A stretch of 64,000 nt of DNA, taken from contig NZ_AUXY01000056.1 in the NCBI RefSeq assembly GCF_001625695.1, forward strand, positions 124,001 to 188,000, read 5' to 3'. Both the position numbers and the translations under genes were made by a program. Shown in pieces: positions 55,511 to 64,000 of the stretch. The notes under the pieces were generated by a model that ran no database searches, was not told where the DNA came from, and saw only the letters and a program-made list of their open reading frames with translations. The DNA is from Pseudoalteromonas luteoviolacea H33-S. Lineage in GTDB: Bacteria; Pseudomonadota; Gammaproteobacteria; Enterobacterales; Alteromonadaceae. Every line of letters starts with the position of its first letter. The stretch's first letter is position 1.

Positions 55511-56383
55511 TCAGTCAGACTGGGCTTTTCTCAATTCAGTTGGCGTGATGTTAAAGTGCTGCTTAAATGCCCTTGAAAAATAACTTAACTCCTCAAAACC
55601 GCATTCAAGTGCAATGTCGGTAATGCGTTTATTGGTTGTGTTTATTTGCTGTTCTGCCTTTTCTAAACGCTTCAATACAAGGTATTTGTTAGCACTTGTA
55701 CCATACACTTGTTTGAATTTTCGATTAAAGGTTGATGTGCTCATATGACATAAAAACGCCATTTCATCGACCTTCAAAGGAGAATATAAATGTGCTTGTA
55801 CAACCTGCTGTAGTTTTGGTTGGTTCGGTAAAAACAGCTCGCTCAGAAGTGGCGTAACTTGGCTGCTTGAGTCAGCTTGTATGATCAGCTCTATTAGCTC
55901 TTGTACCTTTAAAGCAATCAAACTATCTGTCATGTCATCTGGCTGAGCAATGTACTGTTTCAACAGCGTGAAATAGCCTGTGAGTAGTTTGTGATTTGAG
56001 ATCACCGCGGCTGATCCAGATTCTGAACTCTTTAAATTTAAGTGAGTGCCTACAAACCTCTCAGGTAATGAATTCTTATATATTGATTGAATTAACGACT
56101 GTGTTAACCTTACTCCGACAAATTCAACTGCATTGCCTTGTGGGCTGTCTAACCAGCGATTAATGAAGTTATCTGCCTTCATCAACAACGTATCCCCCGC
56201 CTTTAAAGACAAAGTTTTACCTGCGCAAATTAAAGATGATTGTCCTTTGAAGATATGGATCAACCGAGCTTCATTAACTAAGCCATCTTGGTAGGTAAAA
56301 GGCGCAGAAAACTGCCTGAGCCCCATTACGACTTGAGAGTCGTAGTACAAGGTCTTTAAAACTGGTTTATGTTCTGATGTCAT
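55511..56383 (-). CDS. AraC-family transcriptional regulator
   Basis: 290 residues. The N-terminal ~130 residues look like a cupin sensor (LIHIFKGQSSLICAGKTLSL, DTLLMKADNF). The C-terminal AraC domain has two helix-turn-helix units: VDEMAFLCHMSTSTFNRKF (first) and ITDIALECGFEELSYFSRAF (second), followed by KQHFNITPTELRKAQ. Probable activator; the nearest candidate target is the small membrane protein gene just downstream. The effector is unknown. Confidence 0.93.
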   Translation of the reverse strand: MTSEHKPVLKTLYYDSQVVMGLRQFSAPFTYQDGLVNEARLIHIFKGQSSLICAGKTLSLKAGDTLLMKADNFINRWLDSPQGNAVEFVGVRLTQSLIQSIYKNSLPERFVGTHLNLKSSESGSAAVISNHKLLTGYFTLLKQYIAQPDDMTDSLIALKVQELIELIIQADSSSQVTPLLSELFLPNQPKLQQVVQAHLYSPLKVDEMAFLCHMSTSTFNRKFKQVYGTSANKYLVLKRLEKAEQQINTTNKRITDIALECGFEELSYFSRAFKQHFNITPTELRKAQSD

Positions 56384-56695
56384 CTAGCTGAATTAACTTT
56401 GTGGGGTATCAAACAGTTTAAAGGAATGAGTTGTGCCTGTCCTAATTTATTCTCTCTAACTTATTGCCTGTCCCAATTTACTGCCTGTTCTAATTTACTG
56501 CCGGTCCTCTATTTAGTTTTGATGTTTAAAAAGTGCCTGTCCTAACTTATATATGGGAATTTTGTTGGCTCTAAAACTGCGCTGCAAGCGCATGCAGCCA
56601 AAAATGATGTGAACTGATACAAAGGTGTTGGATAGTATTTAACGCAATTTTACGTCTGCCATTTTAAACATTGCTTGTTTATAAAAATGAAAATA

Positions 56696-56954
56696 TTCCT
56701 ATTCAAATGAATTGCTTTCAAAAACCTCAATGTGACTAGGTCATCTAACCCTAGAAGATGTACTTTCTAAACTTACGCCTATGATGATATTGATTTTGAA
56801 AAAAGTGTCTGTCCCAACTTATCACTTTCCTATTCAAGTGATTTGCTTTCAACAAGCTTCAATGTGACTATGTCACCTAACCCTAGAAGATGTACTTTCT
56901 AAACTTATGCCTATGATGATATTGATTTTGAAAAAAGTGTCTGTCCCAACTTAT
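56696..56954. repeat. Tandem direct repeat, two ~130-bp units
   Basis: Unit 1 (56696-56826) and unit 2 (56827-56954) have period 131 and are nearly identical: both include TGACTA.GTCA.CTAACCC, AGAAGATGTACTTTCTAAAC, GCCTATGATGATATTGATTT and end with GTGTCTGTCCCAACTTAT. It is a recent duplication of a unit that carries the motif repeated in this gap. Confidence 0.88.
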
Positions 56955-56971
56955 TCTTTTGCTGAAACGAA

Positions 56972-57008
56972 AAGGCCTGAGTCCGATAGCGTATCGAAAT
57001 CAGGCCTT
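56972..57008 (-). terminator. Terminator-like hairpin downstream of the Rhs-immunity pair
   Basis: AAGGCCTGA (56972-56980) and TCAGGCCTT (57000-57008) are perfect reverse complements, with a smaller GATA/TATC stem inside. On the minus strand TTTTCGTTT follows, suggesting an intrinsic terminator about 140 bases after the immunity gene. Confidence 0.7.
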
Positions 57009-57146
57009 GCTAGCCGCTTAGAAATGAGTCTAACTTTACGGGGTTACTTCATAGTGTGAGGCTTTGGCTCCAGAGATTTGCGCCTGTCCTCTATTTAGTT
57101 CATTTATCGGGTTCAAAACATTAAATTGATTTGATTACTATTTAAA

Positions 57147-57866
57147 TTAGCCCCAGTCGTTCCACACCATATCCTCGCTGCGCCAAAGCCCTTTTCCTTC
57201 TTTAAGCTTCATTACAGGATCTAATGTGGGGTCATACAATACAAGTGTACTCAGCGGAACCACTCTTGTATCCTCTTTTTTCACATCTGGTCCCGCCCCT
57301 GAAAAAAGCTCCCATTGTTCAACCTCCCACCTCATTGCCTCAGTAATAGCGGCTCCTTTTAGGGCCTCTAAATTTGTAATTGCTGAACAATTTTTAGGTA
57401 GCCCACTTGGGTAACTTCGATCGAACCAAGACCACACTCTGTTACCTGTGTCGTTCATAGATAACTCACAATTTGGAACATCAATTGTCAATAATTGCTG
57501 TGGAGGAGTTATCTGCATCAAACAGACTTTATCTGTTTTATAATAGTCGATAGCTCCCAATGGCAAACTTTTAGACCAAGATTCATCTGCTTTTTTCAGT
57601 TCAAAAGTTCCACAAATGTTTTCCACATTAAATGAAGATGTACTTGGGTTGTTCATCAAGTATTTCGCTGCACAATCTACTATGTCTTTAGCTAATTGAG
57701 CCGAGAAATAAGCCCCCCCAGCAAATAGTAGTTCCACATCAAGTTTTTCATGCAACCCTACGGTATATAAAAAACGCGGTGAACTTCCCCCACTTATTGT
57801 ATACACAAAATAGCCGTGACTCTTGATAGCATTACCTATCGTATTTAATGCATCATTTTCATTCAT
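57147..57866 (-). CDS. DUF4262-like protein, putative immunity partner of the Rhs toxin
   Basis: 239 residues. The start GYFVYTISGGSSPRFLYTVGLHEK followed by ELLFAGG is the DUF4262 pattern, which occurs in immunity-type and uncharacterised proteins. The gene begins 5 bases after the Rhs stop on the same strand, exactly where an immunity protein for the C-terminal nuclease domain is expected. No signal peptide is visible, so it would act in the cytoplasm. Immunity is inferred from position and family, not demonstrated. Confidence 0.8.
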   Translation of the reverse strand: MNENDALNTIGNAIKSHGYFVYTISGGSSPRFLYTVGLHEKLDVELLFAGGAYFSAQLAKDIVDCAAKYLMNNPSTSSFNVENICGTFELKKADESWSKSLPLGAIDYYKTDKVCLMQITPPQQLLTIDVPNCELSMNDTGNRVWSWFDRSYPSGLPKNCSAITNLEALKGAAITEAMRWEVEQWELFSGAGPDVKKEDTRVVPLSTLVLYDPTLDPVMKLKEGKGLWRSEDMVWNDWG

Positions 57867-57871
57867 TTAAT

Positions 57872-60800
57872 CTACTTCTCTTTCGCATGTACTTCTTTAT
57901 GGCAGTCTTTGCAAAGCGCAGCACCATTTTCTTTCGTAGTTGGACCACCATCTGCGTGACGCTGTCTATGATGACCATCGACTTCACTTAAAGATTTAGG
58001 CTCTCCGCAACCAGCACATTTGCCATCTTGCTCTTGCAACATTTCATTGGTTTGCTTTCTAGAGTACGCTCTTTTAGGGTCTCTGTCACCGGGAGGAACA
58101 GAACCTCTTCCTGTTGGAGACTTAGGAACTTTCGAAAAATCACATGCATTATGGACCCACATATTTGTCTTACCAACAAAGTATGTATGGTCGGTATCAA
58201 CTGTGAAATTGTAAGCATACTGAGGTTCTTGATTAACCTGAATATTAACAATACTTATATTGTTATCTGCTTTGGGGCCAGAAATCACCGTTCCTTCTGT
58301 CACCTTTCCTGCTTCCAACCACCCAATGTTATCGACATAAAATGGATGCTCTGCCGTGGTTGTTATAGTTTCTTCAATGCCATTTTCATCTACAACTGTT
58401 AATGTAATCGTTTCCTCATGCCAGTCTTTGAAAGTATTTGTAACTTCACGCCACGCAACTTCACCTGTTACGTCATTTTTAGATAGCACAATATCGCCAA
58501 TTTTAACTTCGATTATAGTCTTATACCCGTCTTTAGTAAGGATCAAAGTCTCTGGAGTAAAGCTACAGTTGCCACTTAACGCTTTTTGTAGCCGTTTAGC
58601 TTTTTGGAGAGTTTTCGCTGGATTCAGAACCCCAACAGCTGCGTCAGTAACCGCACCACCAAGATTCAATGAGCCAGTTTCCGCATAATTTAGAGCAGCC
58701 CCTACAGCAACATCAGCAACAAACTTGACGGCAAAATTTAAAAATTCACCGTTAGGGTCTGTATATTTATATGGATTGTTATTTACATATAAATAACGGT
58801 TGAATGACATGACAGGGTTTTTCGGTGTCCAACCAACCGGATCGTTCGAATAAAACCGTCCAATCACTGGATCATAGTATCTTGCCTGCATATAGCTCAA
58901 GTTCAAATCTGTATCAAACTTGTGGCCTGTATAACCTACATCATCTTTAGGTGGGTTTATCGTTTCTCCGAATGGGCGATGGTATTGGCGGTCATTATTT
59001 GCAGTCGGTGGCGTCACATCGCCATACTTTGCAATGAGCTTTTTACCTAAATAGATGTAACTGGTGCCTTCACCTGCAAATGCATCTTTTTCTCGATACA
59101 GCAATACGCCGCTTTGGCTATATAAACTATAGCTGGTGCCATTGCCATCTTCTTGTTTCACACGACGGTTATGACCATCATAAAGGTAACGGTTGCCCTT
59201 GGCTTCAACCATTTGATTCGCCAAGTTATAATCCATCGCAAACCCGCCGTTATGCGTGACATTGCCTCGTGCATCATAGTCAATCACACCATACTTACCG
59301 TTTGTGCCCAGCCCTGTCACTCGCTCTAAGCGGTTAGTGCTATTTTGATAATGATAAGTAAGATCTCGGTCTTTACTTTTGTAGGTGCTAATGTTACCGA
59401 GGGCATCATATTTAATTGTACTGTTTCCAATTGCTATGCCACCTTGTACTTCTCTCAGGCGGTTGAGGCCGTCGTAAACTAAACTCGTTAGGCTATAGGC
59501 ATTATTCACATTATCTGTAATGGCAGTAACGTTTGCATTACTATCATAGTCATATGTCAAATTCACTAACGCTGATGTACCCAACGTATCTGAAAGCGTT
59601 TTAGGCAAGTTACTCAGCGGGTGGAGCTCTAAACTATGCACCGCCTTATTACCATATATAAAACGCGCAGGCTGACCTGTCGGGTGGTAACTTACGTCTT
59701 CAGCAAATGCTAGCTCTACCGCCCCATTTGCATCCAAAACAACTGCACGCGTTGGTTGCCCAAAGCCATTTGGGCTATATTGCACAGTTGTGCCATCAGG
59801 GTAAGCAATATAGCTTTGTGCCAAGGCGCTGTTATAGCCATAATCAACCTCTGATTGAAGGGTGTTATTGATTGTTAGCCGCTCAAGCTCTAAAGACCCT
59901 TGATTGTTATAATAATAAGTGTGATTCACACTCCCTGCGGTCAAAGATAAAAGGTTGCCATTGTTGTCATGCTCATAAGTTAAAGACGGAGTACCTACAG
60001 GAAACGTCACTGTATGGCTATCACCTAAATTGTCATACTTAAACACCGTTGCATCACTGGGTTGCGTTGTGACGCATTGTGTATTATTGACTCCCTGTTT
60101 TTGCCACACAACTTGGCCTAAAGCGTTGTGGCCCATCAGGGTATTACCCACATCTGGTCTGATTATCAAACATAAATTTTGGTTATCGTCGTACCTGCGT
60201 GTCTCCGTGACTGACACACCCTCACCCGATTGGGTGATGGATTCAACCAATCCAAATAAGTTCACATCCATCGCAGTTGTCACCGACTCTGGAGACTCGA
60301 TGAGCGTGGCAATCTCATAGGCTGGACTGCCAAACGCTTGATATGTGGTTTTTGTAGTATGTCCTTTTGCGTCAGTCACCGACATTTTATGGCCGCTAAG
60401 GTAATCAAAGCGTGTGGTACCCAACCCGCTGACGGTTACTGATTCTTTTCGGCCTAGGGCGTCATAAAGCGTACTCGTCCCTCTCGCTTCAAGAGCATCG
60501 AAACTCGGAAATGACTCAAAAGTTGTCTGATTTTTATAGTCATAACTAAAACGCTGATAACGCGTCGGATTTATCGAACTTGCGTACTCAGACAGATCGG
60601 TTTCCGTTTTGCTAATTAACCGATATAGCCCATCGTATTGCTCAACATTTAGGTATTCAACAGTGCCAGGTTCGCATTCCCCCAGCGCATTTAAGAAGCA
60701 TCGTCTAACTGAACGAGTAAGGGTATCGTCATTCCACGTAAATTGGGTATCAAGCCAGTTTTGGTCTGCGTCATTGGTTAAATTAACACTGGTGATACGA

Positions 60801-63136
60801 CCAATCTTATCGTAGTCATAGAAGGTGGTGACATCATTCAAATTCTTGATTTGCCTCACCCATCCATTTTCATCAATGACTTTATTAATCGACATCGATT
60901 GCGCGTCAAAATAACGATTCGGTAATGTAATGGTTTGCGCAGTATTATGCTTATAGTCGTTGTAACGAATAACACGTTTACCTGTGCCATCATTAAAAGT
61001 GACTTTTTCTAAGCCACCATGGCCATGGTAAGCATTAAATGTCTTTTTTAACTGGCCATGTACTTCAATGGCGCTAGGCAAATGAACCGTACGTTTAGCC
61101 CCCTGATTGGTCAATTGATATGGGGCATACTGAGTCCAAGCAGCAAGTTTGTCAGTACCATTGGTATCAATCTGTGATAAGTCAGTCCCACTGACAAAAA
61201 TTTTACTTGGTTGGTTTAATGAATTGCTCTCTAAGTCATGAAAGTGTGTCAACCGCACATGTTTGGACTCAGCGTTAACATGGTTTGTTAACTTAAACAG
61301 GTCTGGCTTATCATATTCGTTAAAATTTAGTACTTTTGTCGAATAAACCGACTGAGTAGCCTCTTTAAAAATGGTGGTTTTTACATCACTCACTTCAACA
61401 TTAATGTTTGCCGTGAAGTCTTTTCGTTGTCGCTCAAATGACTTTTCAGAGTTCAGGATAAATACCATCGCTCTATCCTCGCCAAACCCTGCACCTTGAT
61501 TATCACCATAGTGATAGTCATAACTCACTTCTTTGAGCTTTTTATGATCTTTAGAATAGGTTTCTTCTTTTAATAGGTTATTTTGAGTTACTCCGTAACG
61601 TCGACTATGGTGATGTTTGGTATATGAGTTATCTGGATTGGTTACTGTGGTCACTTTCGTGTGGTCCACACTCGAAATATTGTTGAAGCTCCCTTCTTCA
61701 CTTGTGTAATTATATGACCAGATTAGTGGTGATGACACACCAGGTATATTCAACGTTTTTTTCACTAAAGAATACGCAGCATGGGACTTTGGTACCCAAA
61801 CGTCGTCATGTTCTGTAAAGCCATTAGGGTCTATTTTTAAAATTCGTGGAACATCGGTGATCCCTTTACATAAATCCCTTATGCCAAACTGGCCAGACGT
61901 TCCATTGGGGTGCTTTACAGTAATAAAGTTCTCTATATGCAGACCTTCATTCGCAATACAGCCAGGTGCTGCACCGGGTACTTGTAGTCTTGGGGTTTCA
62001 AAAACTTTATCGTTACCATATTCCATGATCCAAGTCTGTAAATTTGGCAGCGTGACTTTTTCTAATAGGTTATAGCGGCGCGCATCAGAGAACCTGACTA
62101 TTCGATAGTCATACTGCCACACTCGACCATTGTGATTAATACTTTCAATGCGCTCTTCAACTGGGTCCCAAGTAAAATCTACCCTTTGATTATCAGACGT
62201 CGTTATATAGTCGATTTTCCCATTTTCTAAATAATTAAACTCGATGGTATTACCAAACTTATCTTCAATTTTTGATGGCAACATAAAGACGTGGAACTGC
62301 TCAACCCAAGTACCTGATGGAGAGTCTCCGCCACCTGTGGGAACTTGCTTTGGCGGACAGTTAAAAGGCACGCACCCCTGCTCAACATACGCTGACATTC
62401 TTAAGTTGTTACGTCCAGCAATTTGCCGCATTTCATCTAGGTAATATGTGATCCCGTTAGGACTGATGACTTTAAAGCCCTCGTTTCCAGACTTTGCGGT
62501 ATAACAGGTAATATCATGTGAAGCTTTGGTGGTTTTTTTGAACTTATTTTCGTTGGGGCCACCCGTCATTTTCTCTAGTAATTTATAGCTGGGCTCACCG
62601 ATTAGTGAGAGCGAATCACCACTCCAATAGGCATCTCTATGCATGCGATAGACAATCAGCTCAATATCATCCGCATCATGAAAAATGGTATGGTTATAAA
62701 CCATATTTGGTGTCGCACCGACATTTGCTGTACACGCATTTCCCTTTACCCATGCTGATGCATTGTCATAGGTACCAGCTGTATCCGTTGCATAAACTGA
62801 ACGCAAATGAGGAAGCTTCAAACTCCATGAACCAAATTCTTTAGTACTATGAAACCAGCTATCTGGGTCACTGAAGGTTCTTGTAAGGTCTAACTTCAAG
62901 CCACCATTCACGGTTAGAGATAGCTCATTGTGCGAGATGCTAAAGCCACCATTGGCTAAGTCAACCTTATCACCCAGTAAATCTGTTGTTAACGTCTCTA
63001 CTTCAGTACTGTTATTAGTATATTCTTTATAGTTATATGCATAATCAGGCAACTTAGAAGGATCTGACAAAGTCAGTGCCTGTAAAGGCAAAAGTCCTGC
63101 TAATAAACCCAACTTACAACGCATTGTAAATTTCAT
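57872..63136 (-). CDS. Secreted Rhs/YD-repeat polymorphic toxin with HINT and HNH nuclease domains
   Basis: About 1754 residues from the ATG at 63136, with a signal peptide (MRCKLGLLAGLLPLQALT within the start); an ATG at 63148 is an alternative. Residues ~40-1350 are a long run of YD/RHS-type repeats (YDYDKIGRITSV, YDALGRKESV, YDALGNISTY, YDARGNVTHN). The RHS core end is LSYMQARYYDPVIGRFYSND (~1410), followed by a HINT module from the Cys of NCSFTPETLILTK (~1522) to MWVHNA (~1665), which may cut off the tip. The last ~70 residues are a zinc HNH nuclease (CAGCGEPKS, DGHHRQRHADGGPTTKENG, CKDCHKEVH). Typical of interbacterial toxins delivered by the shell; the target is DNA by family. Confidence 0.93.
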   Translation of the reverse strand: MKFTMRCKLGLLAGLLPLQALTLSDPSKLPDYAYNYKEYTNNSTEVETLTTDLLGDKVDLANGGFSISHNELSLTVNGGLKLDLTRTFSDPDSWFHSTKEFGSWSLKLPHLRSVYATDTAGTYDNASAWVKGNACTANVGATPNMVYNHTIFHDADDIELIVYRMHRDAYWSGDSLSLIGEPSYKLLEKMTGGPNENKFKKTTKASHDITCYTAKSGNEGFKVISPNGITYYLDEMRQIAGRNNLRMSAYVEQGCVPFNCPPKQVPTGGGDSPSGTWVEQFHVFMLPSKIEDKFGNTIEFNYLENGKIDYITTSDNQRVDFTWDPVEERIESINHNGRVWQYDYRIVRFSDARRYNLLEKVTLPNLQTWIMEYGNDKVFETPRLQVPGAAPGCIANEGLHIENFITVKHPNGTSGQFGIRDLCKGITDVPRILKIDPNGFTEHDDVWVPKSHAAYSLVKKTLNIPGVSSPLIWSYNYTSEEGSFNNISSVDHTKVTTVTNPDNSYTKHHHSRRYGVTQNNLLKEETYSKDHKKLKEVSYDYHYGDNQGAGFGEDRAMVFILNSEKSFERQRKDFTANINVEVSDVKTTIFKEATQSVYSTKVLNFNEYDKPDLFKLTNHVNAESKHVRLTHFHDLESNSLNQPSKIFVSGTDLSQIDTNGTDKLAAWTQYAPYQLTNQGAKRTVHLPSAIEVHGQLKKTFNAYHGHGGLEKVTFNDGTGKRVIRYNDYKHNTAQTITLPNRYFDAQSMSINKVIDENGWVRQIKNLNDVTTFYDYDKIGRITSVNLTNDADQNWLDTQFTWNDDTLTRSVRRCFLNALGECEPGTVEYLNVEQYDGLYRLISKTETDLSEYASSINPTRYQRFSYDYKNQTTFESFPSFDALEARGTSTLYDALGRKESVTVSGLGTTRFDYLSGHKMSVTDAKGHTTKTTYQAFGSPAYEIATLIESPESVTTAMDVNLFGLVESITQSGEGVSVTETRRYDDNQNLCLIIRPDVGNTLMGHNALGQVVWQKQGVNNTQCVTTQPSDATVFKYDNLGDSHTVTFPVGTPSLTYEHDNNGNLLSLTAGSVNHTYYYNNQGSLELERLTINNTLQSEVDYGYNSALAQSYIAYPDGTTVQYSPNGFGQPTRAVVLDANGAVELAFAEDVSYHPTGQPARFIYGNKAVHSLELHPLSNLPKTLSDTLGTSALVNLTYDYDSNANVTAITDNVNNAYSLTSLVYDGLNRLREVQGGIAIGNSTIKYDALGNISTYKSKDRDLTYHYQNSTNRLERVTGLGTNGKYGVIDYDARGNVTHNGGFAMDYNLANQMVEAKGNRYLYDGHNRRVKQEDGNGTSYSLYSQSGVLLYREKDAFAGEGTSYIYLGKKLIAKYGDVTPPTANNDRQYHRPFGETINPPKDDVGYTGHKFDTDLNLSYMQARYYDPVIGRFYSNDPVGWTPKNPVMSFNRYLYVNNNPYKYTDPNGEFLNFAVKFVADVAVGAALNYAETGSLNLGGAVTDAAVGVLNPAKTLQKAKRLQKALSGNCSFTPETLILTKDGYKTIIEVKIGDIVLSKNDVTGEVAWREVTNTFKDWHEETITLTVVDENGIEETITTTAEHPFYVDNIGWLEAGKVTEGTVISGPKADNNISIVNIQVNQEPQYAYNFTVDTDHTYFVGKTNMWVHNACDFSKVPKSPTGRGSVPPGDRDPKRAYSRKQTNEMLQEQDGKCAGCGEPKSLSEVDGHHRQRHADGGPTTKENGAALCKDCHKEVHAKEK

Positions 63137-63299
63137 TTTTATATCCATTAAAACAATATTATTCAGTGGCTTAATTTCTCAAGCCACTCTTTTCTTAATC
63201 CAAAATCGATTCAGCCACTGGGCTGCCTAATAGGTCAGTGTGAATAAATATCACTTGTTTCTTACTGCTGGCTTCGACTGTATTACTCCATGGGGAACA

Positions 63300-64000
63300 C
63301 TAAACGGTATTACAGCCTTTTACTCGGTAAAGGTATTTACCTTTATCCGTTGTTGGCTGTTTATACTGTGATTCAGTTGTTTGCGTGACTCGTTGCCAAG
63401 CCAATGAAGTCGTGGCACTGCAGCTTGAAGCGCAATTTGCTCGCTCTAAAATAAAGTAATTAGCATCAACCGGGGAGGTCCAAGTTAAAGTGTTGCGCCC
63501 ACTTAAAGTCGGTGCTTGCATCACAGGCACTCGAATATAGTTACCACAGCCACCACCATTGGCATTGCATGCAGAGATACGCAATACACTCCTGCCTAGC
63601 TCTGGCACTTTATCGCCTTCGCCCAATAAAATCGTGCAGCCGTATACGGTTTACCCTGTTGTGTGAAAGATGTGGCATCACATGATAACTAAATTTTCCC
63701 GGTTGATGCTCAGTAGCCGTCAAGATTTCACCAATTTTGGTTACTCCATCTCCTTGATATAAAGCCGCTCTTGCATTAGCGCGCACGGGTGACTGTGCAA
63801 TTACATCGCCCAACTCAACGCTGATTGCACGTTCATACCCTGATGCATCCAAACAATCGCCTGCAGATTTAACCGCTATTTGTCGCTTTTCACTCACTGC
63901 GGTCACCAGTAACGAATCACTGACTTTGCCCGACGCAGTATTTAATGACAACGTCCAATAAGGACTATTATTCTCGGTAACACAACTAGGTATACTGTGT
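63300..64000 (-). pseudogene. Frameshifted gene upstream of rhs, partial at the window edge
   Basis: On the minus strand the frame is open from the edge (starting HSIPSCVTENNSPYWTLSLN) through EHQPGKFSYHVMPHLS near 63670, then changes twice. A natural continuation would be TQQGKPYTAARFYWA (another frame) and then EGDKVPELGRSVLRISACNA (third frame) to the stop at 63300. Each switch needs one extra base, near CTTTC and GGGCG. The C-terminal part has a fibronectin-III-like stretch (TLTWTSPVDANYFILERAN, QYKQPTTDKGKYLYRVKGC). It is transcribed toward the rhs gene 152 bases away and is probably a secreted or adhesive partner; broken, or miscalled in the sequence. Confidence 0.7.

Larger units (their letters stand above)
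56433..57100. repeat. Eight degenerate copies of a GTGCCTGTCCTAACTTAT motif
   Basis: The gap between the AraC gene and the putative immunity gene holds the motif at 56433, 56464, 56481, 56498, 56533, 56805, 56937 and 57080 (starts), all in the same orientation. Most copies end in AATTTAC or AACTTAT; two read CTCTATTTAGTT. No gene lies in this ~760-bp stretch. Similar short repeats occur in other marine gammaproteobacteria, but I cannot assign them to a known element. Confidence 0.75.

Noticed and set aside
56696..56954. CRISPR array
   Set aside because: Only two 131-bp tandem copies with no unique spacers and no cas genes.
56433..57100. Insertion sequence remnant
   Set aside because: No transposase fragment or terminal inverted repeats could be recognised around the repeats.
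58150..58570. Intein in the Rhs protein
   Set aside because: The HINT domain is close to the C-terminus with only a small nuclease after it and no following extein homology, which is the pre-toxin HINT layout.
1..64000. tRNA or rRNA genes
   Set aside because: No cloverleaf-like or conserved rRNA stretches were noticed in the intergenic gaps; the absence was judged by eye only.

Overview
The window looks like a chromosomal segment of a marine gammaproteobacterium, most likely Pseudoalteromonas or a close relative. This rests on moderate GC with AT-rich gaps, a seven-gene ivd-type valine/isoleucine operon divergent from a liuR-liuABCDE leucine operon with a CoA-transferase pair, an ArsJ/GAPDH pair, a ParD-like/map pair, and a yellow-pigment-type aryl-polyene NRPS cluster. 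This is inference from gene content; no search was run.

Region 1 (1-22800, all minus strand) is one compact biosynthetic locus. In transcription order it holds a MIO-type aromatic amino acid ammonia-lyase, an ACP, a MaoC-type dehydratase, an ACP-ligase fusion, a fused ketosynthase/chain-length-factor protein, a two-gene ABC-2 exporter, a FabZ-type dehydratase, a FabG, a degenerate SDR, a second SDR, and two NRPSs. The second NRPS runs off the left edge. The simplest model is: tyrosine to 4-coumarate, loading on ACP, elongation by a type II PKS to an aryl-polyene acyl chain, transfer by a starter condensation domain, then peptide assembly. The adenylation codes I read are Cys-like, Thr and Asn, with epimerases after the first two modules. 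The design resembles the bromoalterochromide pathway of Pseudoalteromonas, but the residue order does not match it (Thr-Val-Asn-Asn-Leu), so the product may be undescribed.

Region 2 (22801-29250) has an AT-rich gene-poor gap of 1.2 kb, a pirin, a hydrolase-OsmC fusion, an exported S9 peptidase, and a lipoprotein gene split by a one-base frameshift.

Region 3 (29261-45722) is branched-chain amino acid catabolism. The ivd operon (thiolase, mmsA, acyl-CoA dehydrogenase, enoyl-CoA hydratase, hydroxyisobutyryl-CoA hydrolase, mmsB, SDR) is divergent from liuR and liuABCDE plus CoA-transferase subunits. Palindromic TTTACGT-type sites in the shared intergenic region are candidate LiuR operators.

Region 4 (45900-56383) is mixed: htpX, a chemoreceptor, arsJ with its GAPDH partner, a very small RiPP-precursor-like gene, rsmF, a ParD-like/map pair, a small membrane protein and an AraC-family regulator.

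Region 5 (56400-64000) holds a repeat-rich gap, a DUF4262-like putative immunity gene, a large secreted Rhs/YD-repeat protein ending in a HINT domain and an HNH nuclease, and an upstream gene that has frameshifts and runs off the right edge. No rRNA, tRNA, CRISPR array or intact insertion sequence was seen.
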